Positions 1 through 8,597 of a DNA stretch of 64,000 bases are shown here, one piece after another; within the stretch, counting starts at the first letter, position 1, and each line of letters begins with the position of its first letter. Source of the DNA: Candidatus Electrothrix scaldis (lineage in GTDB: Bacteria > Desulfobacterota > Desulfobulbia > Desulfobulbales > Desulfobulbaceae); contig CP138355.1 in the NCBI GenBank assembly GCA_033584155.1, positions 1,444,501 to 1,508,500 on the forward strand. Direction: 5' to 3'. The translations under genes were made by a program, and so were the position numbers. Below the pieces are notes generated by a model that was given only the letters and a program-made list of their open reading frames with translations, had not been told where the DNA came from and ran no database searches.

Positions 1-1149
1 GGTAAGCTCGGTGTCATCCTGAAGGGTTATTTGATAGCGAACCGAGGGTACAGTGAGGATCAGGGGAATGTCGAACTCCCGCTCCAGTCGCTCCTGAACC
101 ACCTCCAGATGAAGCAAGCCAAGAAAACCGCAGCGGAAGCCAAAGCCCAGGGCCGCAGAAGAGTCTTTCTGAAAGGTCAGGGCAGCATCGTTGAGCTTGA
201 GTTTTTCCAGGGCCGCCGCCAGATCCTCATACTCATCCGTGGAAATGGGATAGATAGAGGAGAAAACAACCTGTTGCACTTCCTGGAAACCAGGGAGCGG
301 GGCAGGGCATGGGGCGTCTTTATGGGTGATGGTGTCGCCGGGTTTGGTGTCAGCAATGTTTTTCACCCCTGCGATGATATAACCAACCTGACCAGCAGAA
401 AGGCTTTTTTGGGCTGTTCGGGTCAGGTGAAACTGGCCCACCTCTTCAACCCGGTATTCTGCGTTGTTATGCATGAACAGGATCTGCTCACCCACTTTAA
501 GGGTGCCGTTGATAATGCGAACCGAGATCACTGTGCCCCGGTAAGGATCATAGGAGGCATCAAAGATCAGGGCCTCTAAGGGTTTGTCAGGATCGCCTTC
601 TGGTGGGGGCAGGTGAGTAACAATGGTCTCTAAAATTTCCTGCACACCAACCCCGGTCTTGGCAGAGCATTTTTGGATAATCTCTCCGTCCAGCCCCAGA
701 TCCTCCTCGATTTCTTCAGCGACCTTTTCCGGTTCTGCAGCAGGAAGATCAATCTTGTTGATAACCGGGATGATTTCCAGGTCGTTTTCCATGGCCAGGT
801 AGAGGTTGGCCAGGGTCTGAGCCTCAACGCCCTGGGCCGCATCAATGAGGAGCAGGGCTCCTTCGCAGGCAGCCAGAGCACGGGAAACCTCATAGCTGAA
901 ATCCACATGACCTGGGGTATCGACCAGATTCAGGGCATACTCCTGACCATCTTTGGCGGTGAAAGGCAGGCAGATGGTCTGGCTTTTAATGGTGATACCC
1001 CGCTCCCGCTCAATATCCATATTATCAAGGAGCTGGTCTTTGAATTCCCGATCTGTGACTCTCCCGCAGAGCTGGATCATCCGGTCGGACAGTGTGGATT
1101 TGCCGTGATCAATATGAGCGATTACACTGAAGTTGCGTATATTTTTCAT
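1..1149 (-). CDS. lepA: Elongation factor 4 (LepA), N-terminal part, cut by window edge
   Basis: Ribosome-bound translational GTPase that back-translocates or remodels stalled ribosomes. Reading leftwards from the ATG at 1147-1149 gives MKNIRNFSVIAHIDHGKST, the G1 loop of translation factors, then ERGITIKSQ (switch I), DTPGHVDF (G3) and NKIDLPAAEPEK (G4), followed by the domain II beta-barrel. The tripeptide order and the KNIRNFSIIAHIDHGKST-type opening are diagnostic for LepA rather than EF-G. About 383 of the usual 600 or so residues are present; domains III onward and the LepA-specific C-terminus lie beyond base 1. It is transcribed divergently from rpoH. No frameshift or missing GTPase residue is seen in the part present. 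Confidence 0.95.
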   Translation of the reverse strand, partial: MKNIRNFSVIAHIDHGKSTLSDRMIQLCGRVTDREFKDQLLDNMDIERERGITIKSQTICLPFTAKDGQEYALNLVDTPGHVDFSYEVSRALAACEGALLLIDAAQGVEAQTLANLYLAMENDLEIIPVINKIDLPAAEPEKVAEEIEEDLGLDGEIIQKCSAKTGVGVQEILETIVTHLPPPEGDPDKPLEALIFDASYDPYRGTVISVRIINGTLKVGEQILFMHNNAEYRVEEVGQFHLTRTAQKSLSAGQVGYIIAGVKNIADTKPGDTITHKDAPCPAPLPGFQEVQQVVFSSIYPISTDEYEDLAAALEKLKLNDAALTFQKDSSAALGFGFRCGFLGLLHLEVVQERLEREFDIPLILTVPSVRYQITLQDDTELT

Positions 1150-1454
1150 TAGTGTGTTTGTGTGTTTTTCAGTCCGGCCTGTTAGGCTGGGCGGTTATCC
1201 TCTGTTCCTTTTTGAGGATGGATGGCAAACGTGAACCTCTTTTCCTGTGGAAACAGGACTGCGGGGAAGGTAGCATAAATAGGGAAAAATTTAAACTCCT
1301 TCGGAAGAGGCAGAGCTGCTTTCCTGCCTTGCAGCTACATTTTTGCCTTATTGCCGTGAACTTTTACGAAAAATGAGGTAGACTCCCGATAATTGTCTGT
1401 CCGCAGATCGAATATTGTCCGGGAAAATGCCTGGAACCTAACTTCTAAAGACTT
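1150..1454. other. Divergent intergenic region lepA/rpoH
   Basis: A 305-base stretch between two divergent genes. It must hold the promoters of both, but I could not pick a convincing -35/-10 pair with correct spacing for either direction. No RNA gene or strong hairpin was recognised. Open frames across it look like chance. Confidence 0.5.
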
Positions 1455-2426
1455 ATGAGTGAGGAAAATAAGCTCGACCAACAGCATCATCCTCTGGTGG
1501 TGACATCCACCGACGAGAACCTGCCAGCGGTCAGTAATCCTGCCCTGCATCGCTATCTCCAAGAGATCAGTCAGTATGAATTGCTGAGCCGGGAAGAGAC
1601 CGAGGAGTTGGCAATGCATTTTAAAGAAACCGGTGACCCTGACGCTGCCTATCGGCTGGTTTCCTCCAACCTGCGTTTGGTGGTCAAGGTGGCAATGGAT
1701 TTTCAGAAGTACTGGATGCAGAACTTTATGGATTTGGTCCAGGAAGGGAATGTTGGACTGGTGCAGGCAACTAAAAAGTTTGACCCCTATCGCGGGGTGA
1801 AGTTCTCCTATTATGCGGCCTACTGGATTCGTGCCTACATCCTGAAGTTTATCATGGATAACTGGCGTCTGGTTAAGATAGGTACCACCCAGGCCCAGCG
1901 TAAACTCTTTTTTAGTCTGAATAAAGAAAAGAAACTGCTTGAGGCCCAGGGCTTCAAACCTGATGTGAAGTTGCTGGCAGAACGTCTGAACGTCAAGGAA
2001 AGTGAAGTCGTTGAGATGGGCCAACGCATGGACGGTTGGGATGTTTCGCTGGAGGCCCCGGTGCGCAATGATTCGGAAGATGACCAGAAGAGTTTTCTCC
2101 CTCATCATGGGCCTGGAGTCGAGGATATCGTGGCAGGTCACGAGGTTCGTGATCGTGTAGCTGGGGTATTAGCTGGGATGGATCAGGATCTGAATGAGAA
2201 AGAAAAGGTTATTCTGACTGAGCGCCTGCTTAACGATGAACCCGAAACCCTTCAGGCCATTGCTGATAAGTTCGGTATCTCACGGGAACGGGTCAGGCAG
2301 ATAGAAGCTAATCTGTTGAAAAAGTTGAAAGGGGTCTTTGAGCAGGAATTACCTGATGTGCAGGACTTTATCAGCTCCGAGCGAATTGTTCCCGCAACCG
2401 GTTCTGATCAAGCCGAGCGTCGTTGA
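1455..2426 (+). CDS. rpoH: RNA polymerase heat-shock sigma factor (sigma-32, RpoH)
   Basis: Sigma-70 family factor that directs RNA polymerase to heat-shock promoters. The 323-residue protein has region 1.2/2.1 from about residue 27 (ALHRYLQEIS), region 2 with NLRLVVKVAMDFQ and FMDLVQEGNVGLVQATKKFD, region 2.4 (YWIRAYI), and the RpoH-box-like sequence GTTQAQRKLFFSLN near residue 140, which separates RpoH from RpoS/RpoD. Region 4 carries the helix-turn-helix TLQAIADKFGISRERVRQIE near residue 270. The ATG is poorly served by a ribosome site (only AAAG a few bases upstream), so translational control of this gene is possible but not shown. It is 323 residues against 284 in E. coli, with short extensions at both ends. 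The Hsp70/GrpE operon at 30587-36350 is a plausible target. Confidence 0.93.
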   Translation: MSEENKLDQQHHPLVVTSTDENLPAVSNPALHRYLQEISQYELLSREETEELAMHFKETGDPDAAYRLVSSNLRLVVKVAMDFQKYWMQNFMDLVQEGNVGLVQATKKFDPYRGVKFSYYAAYWIRAYILKFIMDNWRLVKIGTTQAQRKLFFSLNKEKKLLEAQGFKPDVKLLAERLNVKESEVVEMGQRMDGWDVSLEAPVRNDSEDDQKSFLPHHGPGVEDIVAGHEVRDRVAGVLAGMDQDLNEKEKVILTERLLNDEPETLQAIADKFGISRERVRQIEANLLKKLKGVFEQELPDVQDFISSERIVPATGSDQAERR

Positions 2427-2555
2427 GATGCCTTGTGTATATGTCGTTAACTCTCCTTGCCACTTTTTCTTGGGCGGGATTATAATATAATAATATAAAA
2501 GAAATTGTTGTGCTGTTACACCGCAAATGCGGGGTAGCAGGCCCGGAGCTTCGCA

Positions 2556-3752
2556 ATGAAGGTACCCCTTTTAGATCTGCAGCCGCAGACAGAATTTTTT
2601 CGTGAGCAAATTATAAAGGAAATAACTGAGGTCATTGATTCGACCCGTTATATTCTGGGACCCAAGGTGACCAAGCTGGAGCAGGATATTGCTGAATACA
2701 GCGGTGCTGCGGCAGCTATCGGGGTTTCCAGCGGTACCGATGCTCTCGTTGCCAGTCTGATGGCTTTGGAATTGCAGCCCGGTGATCAGGTGCTGACAAC
2801 CCCTTACACTTTCTTCGCCACGATGGGCTCAATTATTCGGGTTGGGGCAGTACCGGCCTTTGCTGATGTGGATGAGCGGACCCTTAATCTTGATCCGGTC
2901 AAGGCGGCTGAAATTCTTGAGGCCGATGTAGCTGGCGAGCGAAAGATTAAGGCAATTATGCCGGTCCATCTCTTTGGTCAATGCGCAGATATGTCCGCAC
3001 TTATGTCCTTGGCTCGTCAGTATGAGATTCCGGTGATTGAAGACGCGGCCCAAGCCATCGGAGCAGAGTACCCCCTTGTTGATGCAGATGGGGATGGTGA
3101 GGTGGTGTGGAAAAAAGCCGGTTCTATGGGGCTTGCAGGGTGTTTTTCCTTTTTCCCTTCTAAAAACCTGGGAGGGATAGGAGACGGCGGCATGATTACC
3201 ACCTGTGATACAGATTTTGCCGAAACCCTGCGTTGCTATCGTAATCATGGGGCAAAGCCCAAATATTATCATTCGAAGATTGGGGGTAATTTTCGGCTTG
3301 ATCCGATTCAGGCTGCTGTCCTGAGCGTTAAGCTGCCTCGATTAGAAGAATGGCACCAACAGCGGCGGGAAAATAGTGAGCTGTATCGTAAGCTTTTTGC
3401 CCAGGCTGGTCTGTTTGGAGAGCAAATCTCTCTGCCGGAAGCTGTGTACTCTGATGTTCCAGGCGCGGAAGAACATAATATCCATATATATAATCAGTTT
3501 GTTATTCGAACGACCCAGCGGGATGGCCTGCGGGAATATTTGCAGGGAAAATCCATTGGTTGTGAGGTGTATTATCCGGTTTGTTTGCATCAGCAGAAAT
3601 GCATGGAGCCCTATGGCCCATATAATGCCCTTTCGCTTCCCGTTGCAGAGCGAGCAAGTAGAGAATCGTTGGCTTTGCCCATTTATCCGGAGTTGAGCGA
3701 TGAACAGCAGGAGTATGTTGTTGAAACTATCGCTGAATTTTTTCGATCTTAG
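2556..3752 (+). CDS. DegT/DnrJ/EryC1/StrS-family PLP-dependent aminotransferase
   Basis: Aminotransferase of the type that aminates UDP-keto-sugars for surface polysaccharides, fold type I, PLP dependent. The N-terminus MKVPLLDLQPQ, the substrate loop GVSSGTDALVASLMAL, PYTFFATMGSI, the aspartate-containing VIEDAAQAIGA and the catalytic lysine in FSFFPSKNLGG are all present in order, and NHG/GGNFRLDPIQAAVL follow. The length, 398 residues, is normal. The closest named relatives by motif are WlbE/WbpE-type UDP-2-acetamido-2-deoxy-3-oxo-glucuronate aminotransferases, but the exact sugar cannot be read from sequence. It stands alone between rpoH and greA with its own terminator, so its pathway partners are elsewhere. 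Confidence 0.88.
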   Translation: MKVPLLDLQPQTEFFREQIIKEITEVIDSTRYILGPKVTKLEQDIAEYSGAAAAIGVSSGTDALVASLMALELQPGDQVLTTPYTFFATMGSIIRVGAVPAFADVDERTLNLDPVKAAEILEADVAGERKIKAIMPVHLFGQCADMSALMSLARQYEIPVIEDAAQAIGAEYPLVDADGDGEVVWKKAGSMGLAGCFSFFPSKNLGGIGDGGMITTCDTDFAETLRCYRNHGAKPKYYHSKIGGNFRLDPIQAAVLSVKLPRLEEWHQQRRENSELYRKLFAQAGLFGEQISLPEAVYSDVPGAEEHNIHIYNQFVIRTTQRDGLREYLQGKSIGCEVYYPVCLHQQKCMEPYGPYNALSLPVAERASRESLALPIYPELSDEQQEYVVETIAEFFRS

Positions 3753-3837
3753 AGCTCTGTGAGAGTTTTTTGGAAAACTTCCTGAAAAGGAGGTTGCTGT
3801 TTGCTCCCTGAAGAGCGCGAAGTGTTTTTGTTTGTTG

Positions 3838-3883
3838 CTGCCCCGTCCTTTTTGTTTTTGGCCGGGGCAGTTTGTTTTTATTT
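3838..3883 (+). terminator. Intrinsic terminator after the DegT-family aminotransferase gene
   Basis: An 8-bp perfect stem, CTGCCCCG paired with CGGGGCAG (3838-3845 with 3863-3870), closes a 17-base loop and is followed by TTTGTTTTTATTT. It lies 85 bases after the stop codon and 46 bases before greA. Confidence 0.8.
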
Positions 3884-3928
3884 AATGCATGTTAAAGAAT
3901 GTTTTATTCAAAGCGGTAGAGGATAAGT

Positions 3929-4414
3929 ATGGTTGAACGTATCCCTATGTCCAAGACTGGACACGATCAGTTAAAAGAAGAACTTGAGCAATTGGAAAAA
4001 GTGGACCGTCATGAGGTTGTCAGAGCGATTGAAATCGCTCGCGCCCATGGTGATTTGAAGGAAAATGCCGAGTATCATGCAGCAAAAGAGCGTCAGGGTA
4101 TGATCGAAGGGCGGATTATGGAGCTGAAGGACAAGCTCGGTCGTGCCGAGGTGATCGACTGCACCGCAGTGAGTACAGGTAAGGCGGTATTTGGTACGGT
4201 TGTTACCTTGATGGATATGGAGACCGATGAAGAGGTCACCTATCAACTGCTTGGACCAGAAGAGGCTGATGTGAAAAAGGGCTCCATCTCAGTTTTGGCC
4301 CCCTTAGGGCGTTCCATTTTGGGAAAGGAAGTTGGGGATGAGGTGGTAACCAAGACACCTGGTGGTGTTCGAGAGTTTGAAGTCGTGGAGATCCAGGCAG
4401 GTGTAGTTTGTTGA
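3929..4414 (+). CDS. greA: Transcription elongation factor GreA
   Basis: Binds the secondary channel of RNA polymerase and stimulates cleavage of backtracked RNA. The 161-residue protein has an N-terminal antiparallel coiled coil (about residues 9-80) with the catalytic acidic tip GDLKENAEYHAAKERQ, where the conserved Asp and Glu are intact, and a C-terminal FKBP-like domain ending in TPGGVREFEVVEI. Length matches the family (about 158). The frame offers a second Met at codon 7 (MSKTGHDQLKEEL) closer to the usual GreA start; the upstream ATG is kept because GCGGTAGAGGATAAGT precedes it. It has its own transcription unit between the terminator at 3838 and the rpsF promoter at 4441. Confidence 0.94.
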   Translation: MVERIPMSKTGHDQLKEELEQLEKVDRHEVVRAIEIARAHGDLKENAEYHAAKERQGMIEGRIMELKDKLGRAEVIDCTAVSTGKAVFGTVVTLMDMETDEEVTYQLLGPEEADVKKGSISVLAPLGRSILGKEVGDEVVTKTPGGVREFEVVEIQAGVVC

Positions 4415-4440
4415 TTGCTGCGGGGCCTGTCGTATTTCTG

Positions 4441-4470
4441 TTGACACGTTTATAATTCGAGTGGTATATA
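4441..4470 (+). promoter_or_regulatory. Predicted sigma-70 promoter for the rpsF ribosomal cluster
   Basis: TTGACA at 4441-4446 matches the -35 consensus exactly and TATATA at 4465-4470 is a good -10 box, 18 bases apart. Start of transcription would fall near 4477, giving a leader of about 78 bases before rpsF, whose start is preceded by the strong ribosome site GCGAGGAGG. Confidence 0.65.
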
Positions 4471-4554
4471 AAAATATTTTAACTTTTTTCTATTTTAACC
4501 TTCCCGCTCTCTCTGGAAAAACAGTGAGGGCCATTATGACCGCGAGGAGGACTT

Positions 4555-5019
4555 ATGCGTCATTACGAAACAACGTATATTCTTCGTCCTAATTTGGGCG
4601 AGGAACAGTTTACAGAGATTATTGAGCGCACCAACGCCATTGTACAGGATGATGGTGGTTCAGTTATCGATATTGATCGCTGGGGCATGAAAAAATTGGC
4701 CTATGAGATCAAAAAGGAAGCGCAGGGCTACTATATCTATATGAACTACGCTGCTCCGGGAAGCACTATTCAGGAGATTGAGCGTATTTTCCGTATTGAT
4801 GACAGAGTGCTCCGCTATCTGACCGTAAAATTGGCAGAAGAGATAGACAGTGAGGGGATTGATCAGGAAAAAGAGAGAATTGCCGCTGTTGCTGCTGCAA
4901 AGGTTGCTGAAGCAGAGAGACTTGCTCAGCAAAATGACGAGGCGGATGACGACGAAGATGGTGATGTCAATGAGAATGAGGACTCAGACAATTCTGATGA
5001 TGATTCTGACGACGAATAA
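4555..5019 (+). CDS. rpsF: 30S ribosomal protein S6
   Basis: Small-subunit protein that pairs with S18 on the platform of the 30S subunit. The opening MRHYETTYILRPNLGEEQ and the body KKLAYEIKKEAQGYYIYMNY and RIFRIDDRVLRYLTVKL are typical S6. At 154 residues it is longer than the usual 95-135 because of a C-terminal tail that is almost purely Asp/Glu/Asn/Ser after residue 125 (EADDDEDGD, then DSDNSDDDSDDE). An acidic S6 tail is known in E. coli, where glutamates are added after translation; here it is encoded. It heads the rpsF-rpsR-DUF2232-rplI cluster. Confidence 0.96.
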   Translation: MRHYETTYILRPNLGEEQFTEIIERTNAIVQDDGGSVIDIDRWGMKKLAYEIKKEAQGYYIYMNYAAPGSTIQEIERIFRIDDRVLRYLTVKLAEEIDSEGIDQEKERIAAVAAAKVAEAERLAQQNDEADDDEDGDVNENEDSDNSDDDSDDE

Positions 5020-5069
5020 CATCAACTCTCTTGTTTTCTAATAACCTAGAATTACTATAAGGTAAAAAT

Positions 5070-5309
5070 ATGGCTCCCCGTAAAAAAGTGTTTTATCGTA
5101 GAAAGGTCTGTAGATTCTGTGCGGATAAAGAACTGACTATTGATTACAAAGATGTAAAAGTTCTGAAAAGTTTTGTCACGGAGCGTGGTAAAATTATTCC
5201 GAAACGGATTTACGGTACTTGTGCTGCTCATCAGCGCCAGTTAACTGAGGCTATCAAGCGAGCACGTCATCTTGCCTTGATCCCTTATTCCGGCTCTGTC
5301 CAGTATTAG
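5070..5309 (+). CDS. rpsR: 30S ribosomal protein S18
   Basis: S18 binds S6 on the 30S platform. The 79-residue product has the family core [23 protein letters not shown] followed by [20 protein letters not shown] and [10 protein letters not shown]. An N-terminal pair CRFC (residues 14-17) with the later Cys in GTCAAHQ is the zinc-type (C+) form of S18. It follows rpsF by 50 bases with AAGGT upstream, in the usual rpsF-rpsR order. Confidence 0.96.
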   Translation: MAPRKKVFYRRKVCRFCADKELTIDYKDVKVLKSFVTERGKIIPKRIYGTCAAHQRQLTEAIKRARHLALIPYSGSVQY

Positions 5310-5416
5310 ATTACGGATTGAGTAATTTTTGATTTTGTCCAACTGCTGCGGCAGAAGAAGAGCGGAGCAAGTGCGGAATTACGCAGTTGTGAGATAACAA
5401 TGAACAGTACGTCGTG

Positions 5417-6391
5417 ATGGAACGACCTGGAAATATCTCACAGAAGAAAGGGACGTTTTTGACTTTTCGTTCGCTGCTGATTGCACTGCTCTTTTTTTTA
5501 CCGATAGCACTCCCAGGCTTGTTTGGTTGGTTGAACGGTCTGCTTGCAGTACCGATTTTTTTGCTCTTACAGACAGCTGCCCATGAGCGAAGGGCCGGTG
5601 AGCAGATGAGGAACGGCTTGCTGCTGGCAGGTCTTGCTTCTTTGGTCTTGGGGCGCATTGCAATGTTTCTTTTTACATTGACAATGCTTCCCCTGGGATA
5701 CAGTCTGCATTTGAGTTCTAACCGCCGTCAAAGTCCTGCAGAAACCGGTATGAACGGCATTATAACACTGGGATGTACCTGGTTGTTATTCTGGGCCGTG
5801 TACGGCACGATTGCTGGAATAAATCCCTATCTTGCTTTGCTCGGTAATATGGATGCCTTTATGGAGCAAGTCGTCACGGTTTATCGGACTAATGCTGATC
5901 TGCCCGCAGAGGTTCTTTATAATCTGGAGCTGATTATAGCAGGAATACGAGAGCTGTTACCAAAGATTTTGCCAGGGCTCCTTGCTGGTATGGTTTTAGC
6001 GACCGTGAGCATGAATATGGTTTTTTCCAATGCCCTACTCAGGCGGCTGGCACCGGAAAAGGCCACGTGGCCGCCATATGGTGAGTGGCGTTTACCTGAT
6101 AAGGTCGTGTGGCTCCTTATTTTTGCCTCTGCCCTGTTGCTGGTCGGCAAGGGAGGAGTAAATAATATTGGGCTGAGCTTGGTCTTTATTTCCGGGGTGC
6201 TGTATTTTTTTCAGGGCATAGCCGTTGTTATTCATGTCCTGAATCGCTGGAACATTCCGCGCGCATTTCGTTTCCTTTTATATGTGTTTCTGGTTTTTCA
6301 GCGTTATGGAATGCTTCTTGTCGCTTTTGTTGGGGTGGCTGATACCTGGGCGGACTTTCGCAAGTTGGACCATGAAGATAAAACTGAATGA
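5417..6391 (+). CDS. DUF2232 (YybS-like) integral membrane protein
   Basis: Hydrophobic protein of about 324 residues with some eight predicted membrane segments, starting at LLIALLFFLPIALPGLFGW and ending near FLLYVFLVFQRYGMLLVAFVG. Its position between rpsR and rplI, its length and the segment pattern match the DUF2232/YybS family, found at this site in many delta- and Firmicute genomes. The function is unknown; the fold is related to ECF-transporter substrate components, so a transport role is only an inference. A GTG one codon earlier (5414) is an alternative start. Neither start has a strong ribosome site. Confidence 0.75.
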   Translation: MERPGNISQKKGTFLTFRSLLIALLFFLPIALPGLFGWLNGLLAVPIFLLLQTAAHERRAGEQMRNGLLLAGLASLVLGRIAMFLFTLTMLPLGYSLHLSSNRRQSPAETGMNGIITLGCTWLLFWAVYGTIAGINPYLALLGNMDAFMEQVVTVYRTNADLPAEVLYNLELIIAGIRELLPKILPGLLAGMVLATVSMNMVFSNALLRRLAPEKATWPPYGEWRLPDKVVWLLIFASALLLVGKGGVNNIGLSLVFISGVLYFFQGIAVVIHVLNRWNIPRAFRFLLYVFLVFQRYGMLLVAFVGVADTWADFRKLDHEDKTE

Positions 6392-6426
6392 TTAACAATC
6401 CTGTACTTGAGTGAGGATATTATATA

Positions 6427-6888
6427 ATGGAAGTTATACTGAAAAAAACCATTGATACCCTGGGACGCGAAGGGGAAGTTGTCAATGTAAAGCCTGGTTA
6501 TGCACGTAACTATCTTATTCCGCAAAATTTGGCTTCTACAGTGAACAAGGCCAGCTTGGCTCGTTTACAGAGAGAGCAGGAAGCTATTGAGAAGCGTCAT
6601 GCGGAAGAGAAAAAGAACGCGGAAAAACTTGCTGCACAGCTTGAGAATATGACCGTTATTATCACCCGTAAAGTCGGGCGTGAAGGCCGCTTGTTCGGTT
6701 CTGTTACCACTGGTGATATTGCTGCACAGCTGGCAGAGCAGGGTGTTGATCTGGATAAACGGGCAATTATGCTGGCTGATGCCATCAAGGCCACTGGTGA
6801 GACCAAGATTACAGTGAAAGTGGGCTATCAGATGACCACCGAGATCACCGTTCAGGTCGCGCCGGAAGCGGAGGCTGAAGTAGCTTGA
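6427..6888 (+). CDS. rplI: 50S ribosomal protein L9
   Basis: Large-subunit protein at the base of the L1 stalk. The N-terminal RNA-binding domain carries MEVILKKTIDTLGREGEVVNV then KPGYARNYLIPQNLA, the L9 signature, followed by the long central helix (residues 40-76) and the C-terminal domain with GREGRLFGSVTTGDIA. At 153 residues it is normal length. It starts 35 bases after the DUF2232 gene and closes this operon, with a terminator immediately downstream. Confidence 0.97.
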   Translation: MEVILKKTIDTLGREGEVVNVKPGYARNYLIPQNLASTVNKASLARLQREQEAIEKRHAEEKKNAEKLAAQLENMTVIITRKVGREGRLFGSVTTGDIAAQLAEQGVDLDKRAIMLADAIKATGETKITVKVGYQMTTEITVQVAPEAEAEVA

Positions 6889-6912
6889 TTTTTCTTCAGA
6901 CTGCTGTGTGTT

Positions 6913-6955
6913 AAGCGGCGTGTTGCCTTGGTGGTGGCACGCCGTTTGTTGTTTA
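6913..6955 (+). terminator. Intrinsic terminator after rplI
   Basis: AAGCGGCGTG at 6913-6922 pairs with CACGCCGTTT at 6938-6947 (ten pairs, one G-U), and the right arm runs into TTGTTGTTTATT. It separates the ribosomal cluster from dnaB. Confidence 0.78.
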
Positions 6956-7024
6956 TTGTGTTATTTTGTTGTACATTCGCCTGCGGTTAATTTGTAGGCA
7001 TTATTCTCTCCAAGGGCGCTTACC

Positions 7025-8425
7025 GTGTCTGATAATCCAGCCTTTTTCGAGAGCGAACGCTCGTCAACCACCCCTTCTTCCTCTAAAATGATTCCGCCCC
7101 AGAATTTGGAAGCGGAACAGGCTCTGCTTGGTACTATCCTGATCCAGGATAAGTCCCTGTTAAAGATTGTAGAAATTCTTTCGCCTGACGATTTTTATCG
7201 AGATGCCCATAAGGTCATTTTTGAGGCGATGCTGGGGCTGTTTGAACGGACAGAGCCTCATGATATAGTCACGGTGATGAGTCTACTCCGGGATCAAAAT
7301 CGTTTGGAGCAGGCTGGCGGTGCGTCGTATCTGTCATCTCTTACTGATGTTATTCCCTTTACAGGGATGCTTGTTCATCATGCCAGAATTATAAGGGAAA
7401 AATCTATTCTGCGACGGCTTATCGCGACGAGTAGTGACGTGGCTGCCCGTTGCTATGACGCTCAGGGTGATCTTGAGGCCCTTGTAGATAAGGCCGAACA
7501 GACAATTTTTGAAATAGCTCAGGCCAAGAAAAAACAGGGCTTTGAGCCTATGTCCCGAATCGTTCCTAAGGCCTTTGATAGAGTAACAAAGCTTGCTGAG
7601 CGGAAGGAACATATTACAGGTATCTCAACCGGTTATGATGAGCTGGATCGGATGACAGCCGGTTTGCAACCCTCTGATTTGATTATCCTCGCTGGTCGTC
7701 CTTCTATGGGAAAGACCGCCTTGGCGATGAATATGGTTCAGCACGCCGCCCTGATCAATAAGGTGCCGGTGGCAGTATTTAGTCTGGAAATGTCTATGGA
7801 ACAGCTTGCCCTGCGTATGCTCTGTTCCGTAGGCCGGATTGACTCTCAGCGCATTCGTACCGGACACCTCCAGGAGCATGATTGGCCTAAGCTGACCCGG
7901 GCGACAGGGATGCTTGCTGATTCTCCGGTGTATATTGATGATACCGCCGGTATGACCGTCCTGGAGATGCGTGCCAAGGCTAGGCGACTGAAATCAGAAC
8001 ATGATCTCGGGCTGGTCGTGGTGGATTACTTACAGCTTATGCAGGGAAATTCCAGGATAGAAAACAGGACCCAGGAGATCAGTGATATCTCCCGTTCGCT
8101 TAAAGCTATGGCCAAGGAACTGGATGTCCCGGTTATTGCGCTTTCCCAGCTGAACCGAAGTTTGGAATCCCGTACAGATAAACGTCCCCAACTTTCTGAT
8201 CTTCGCGAATCTGGCGCAATCGAGCAAGATGCTGATGTTATTATGTTTATTTATCGGGATGAGGTGTATAATAAGGCTGAGGATAATCCTAACCGGGGCA
8301 TTGCCGAGCTCATTGTTGGTAAGCAGCGTAACGGTCCCATCGGTACAGTACGGCTCACTTTTCTTGGTCATATTACCACCTTTGAAAATTATACCCAGCA
8401 GGAACCGCCGGTGGGCTATGAGTAG
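7025..8425 (+). CDS. dnaB: Replicative DNA helicase DnaB
   Basis: Hexameric 5'-3' helicase of the replication fork. The N-terminal helical domain starts at PPQNLEAEQALLGTIL (residue 24), then a linker and the RecA-like motor: Walker A GRPSMGKTALAMNM near residue 225, FSLEMSMEQLALRML, Walker B LVVVDYLQLM, and motif IALSQLNRSLESR with DLRESGAIEQDADVI. All catalytic motifs are intact; length 466 is normal and there is no intein. The start is GTG, chosen because it is the first start after an upstream stop and gives the usual short N-terminal tail; its ribosome site (AAGGG) is modest. Confidence 0.97.
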   Translation: MSDNPAFFESERSSTTPSSSKMIPPQNLEAEQALLGTILIQDKSLLKIVEILSPDDFYRDAHKVIFEAMLGLFERTEPHDIVTVMSLLRDQNRLEQAGGASYLSSLTDVIPFTGMLVHHARIIREKSILRRLIATSSDVAARCYDAQGDLEALVDKAEQTIFEIAQAKKKQGFEPMSRIVPKAFDRVTKLAERKEHITGISTGYDELDRMTAGLQPSDLIILAGRPSMGKTALAMNMVQHAALINKVPVAVFSLEMSMEQLALRMLCSVGRIDSQRIRTGHLQEHDWPKLTRATGMLADSPVYIDDTAGMTVLEMRAKARRLKSEHDLGLVVVDYLQLMQGNSRIENRTQEISDISRSLKAMAKELDVPVIALSQLNRSLESRTDKRPQLSDLRESGAIEQDADVIMFIYRDEVYNKAEDNPNRGIAELIVGKQRNGPIGTVRLTFLGHITTFENYTQQEPPVGYE

Positions 8426-8597
8426 GCGCGTATGAGTAGGTGGTTGGAAACTTTGATTGACAATATTCTTCAGACAGGTAATCTGTTTTTTTACAAAATA
8501 CGTGATTGATTTTTCCAGGATTTTAGACAGAAACATTTTCATCTCGACGGGCTTTAAAGGGGGGCTCGTTGTATTTTCATAGAAAGAAGAGATATAT

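Noticed and set aside
4490-4554. Structured S6/S18-binding leader upstream of rpsF
   Set aside because: Such leaders are known, but I could not draw a convincing fold with the conserved bases here.
8462-8500. Weak CAGA/TCTG hairpin with T-run after dnaB as a terminator
   Set aside because: The stem is only four to five pairs; not enough to call.
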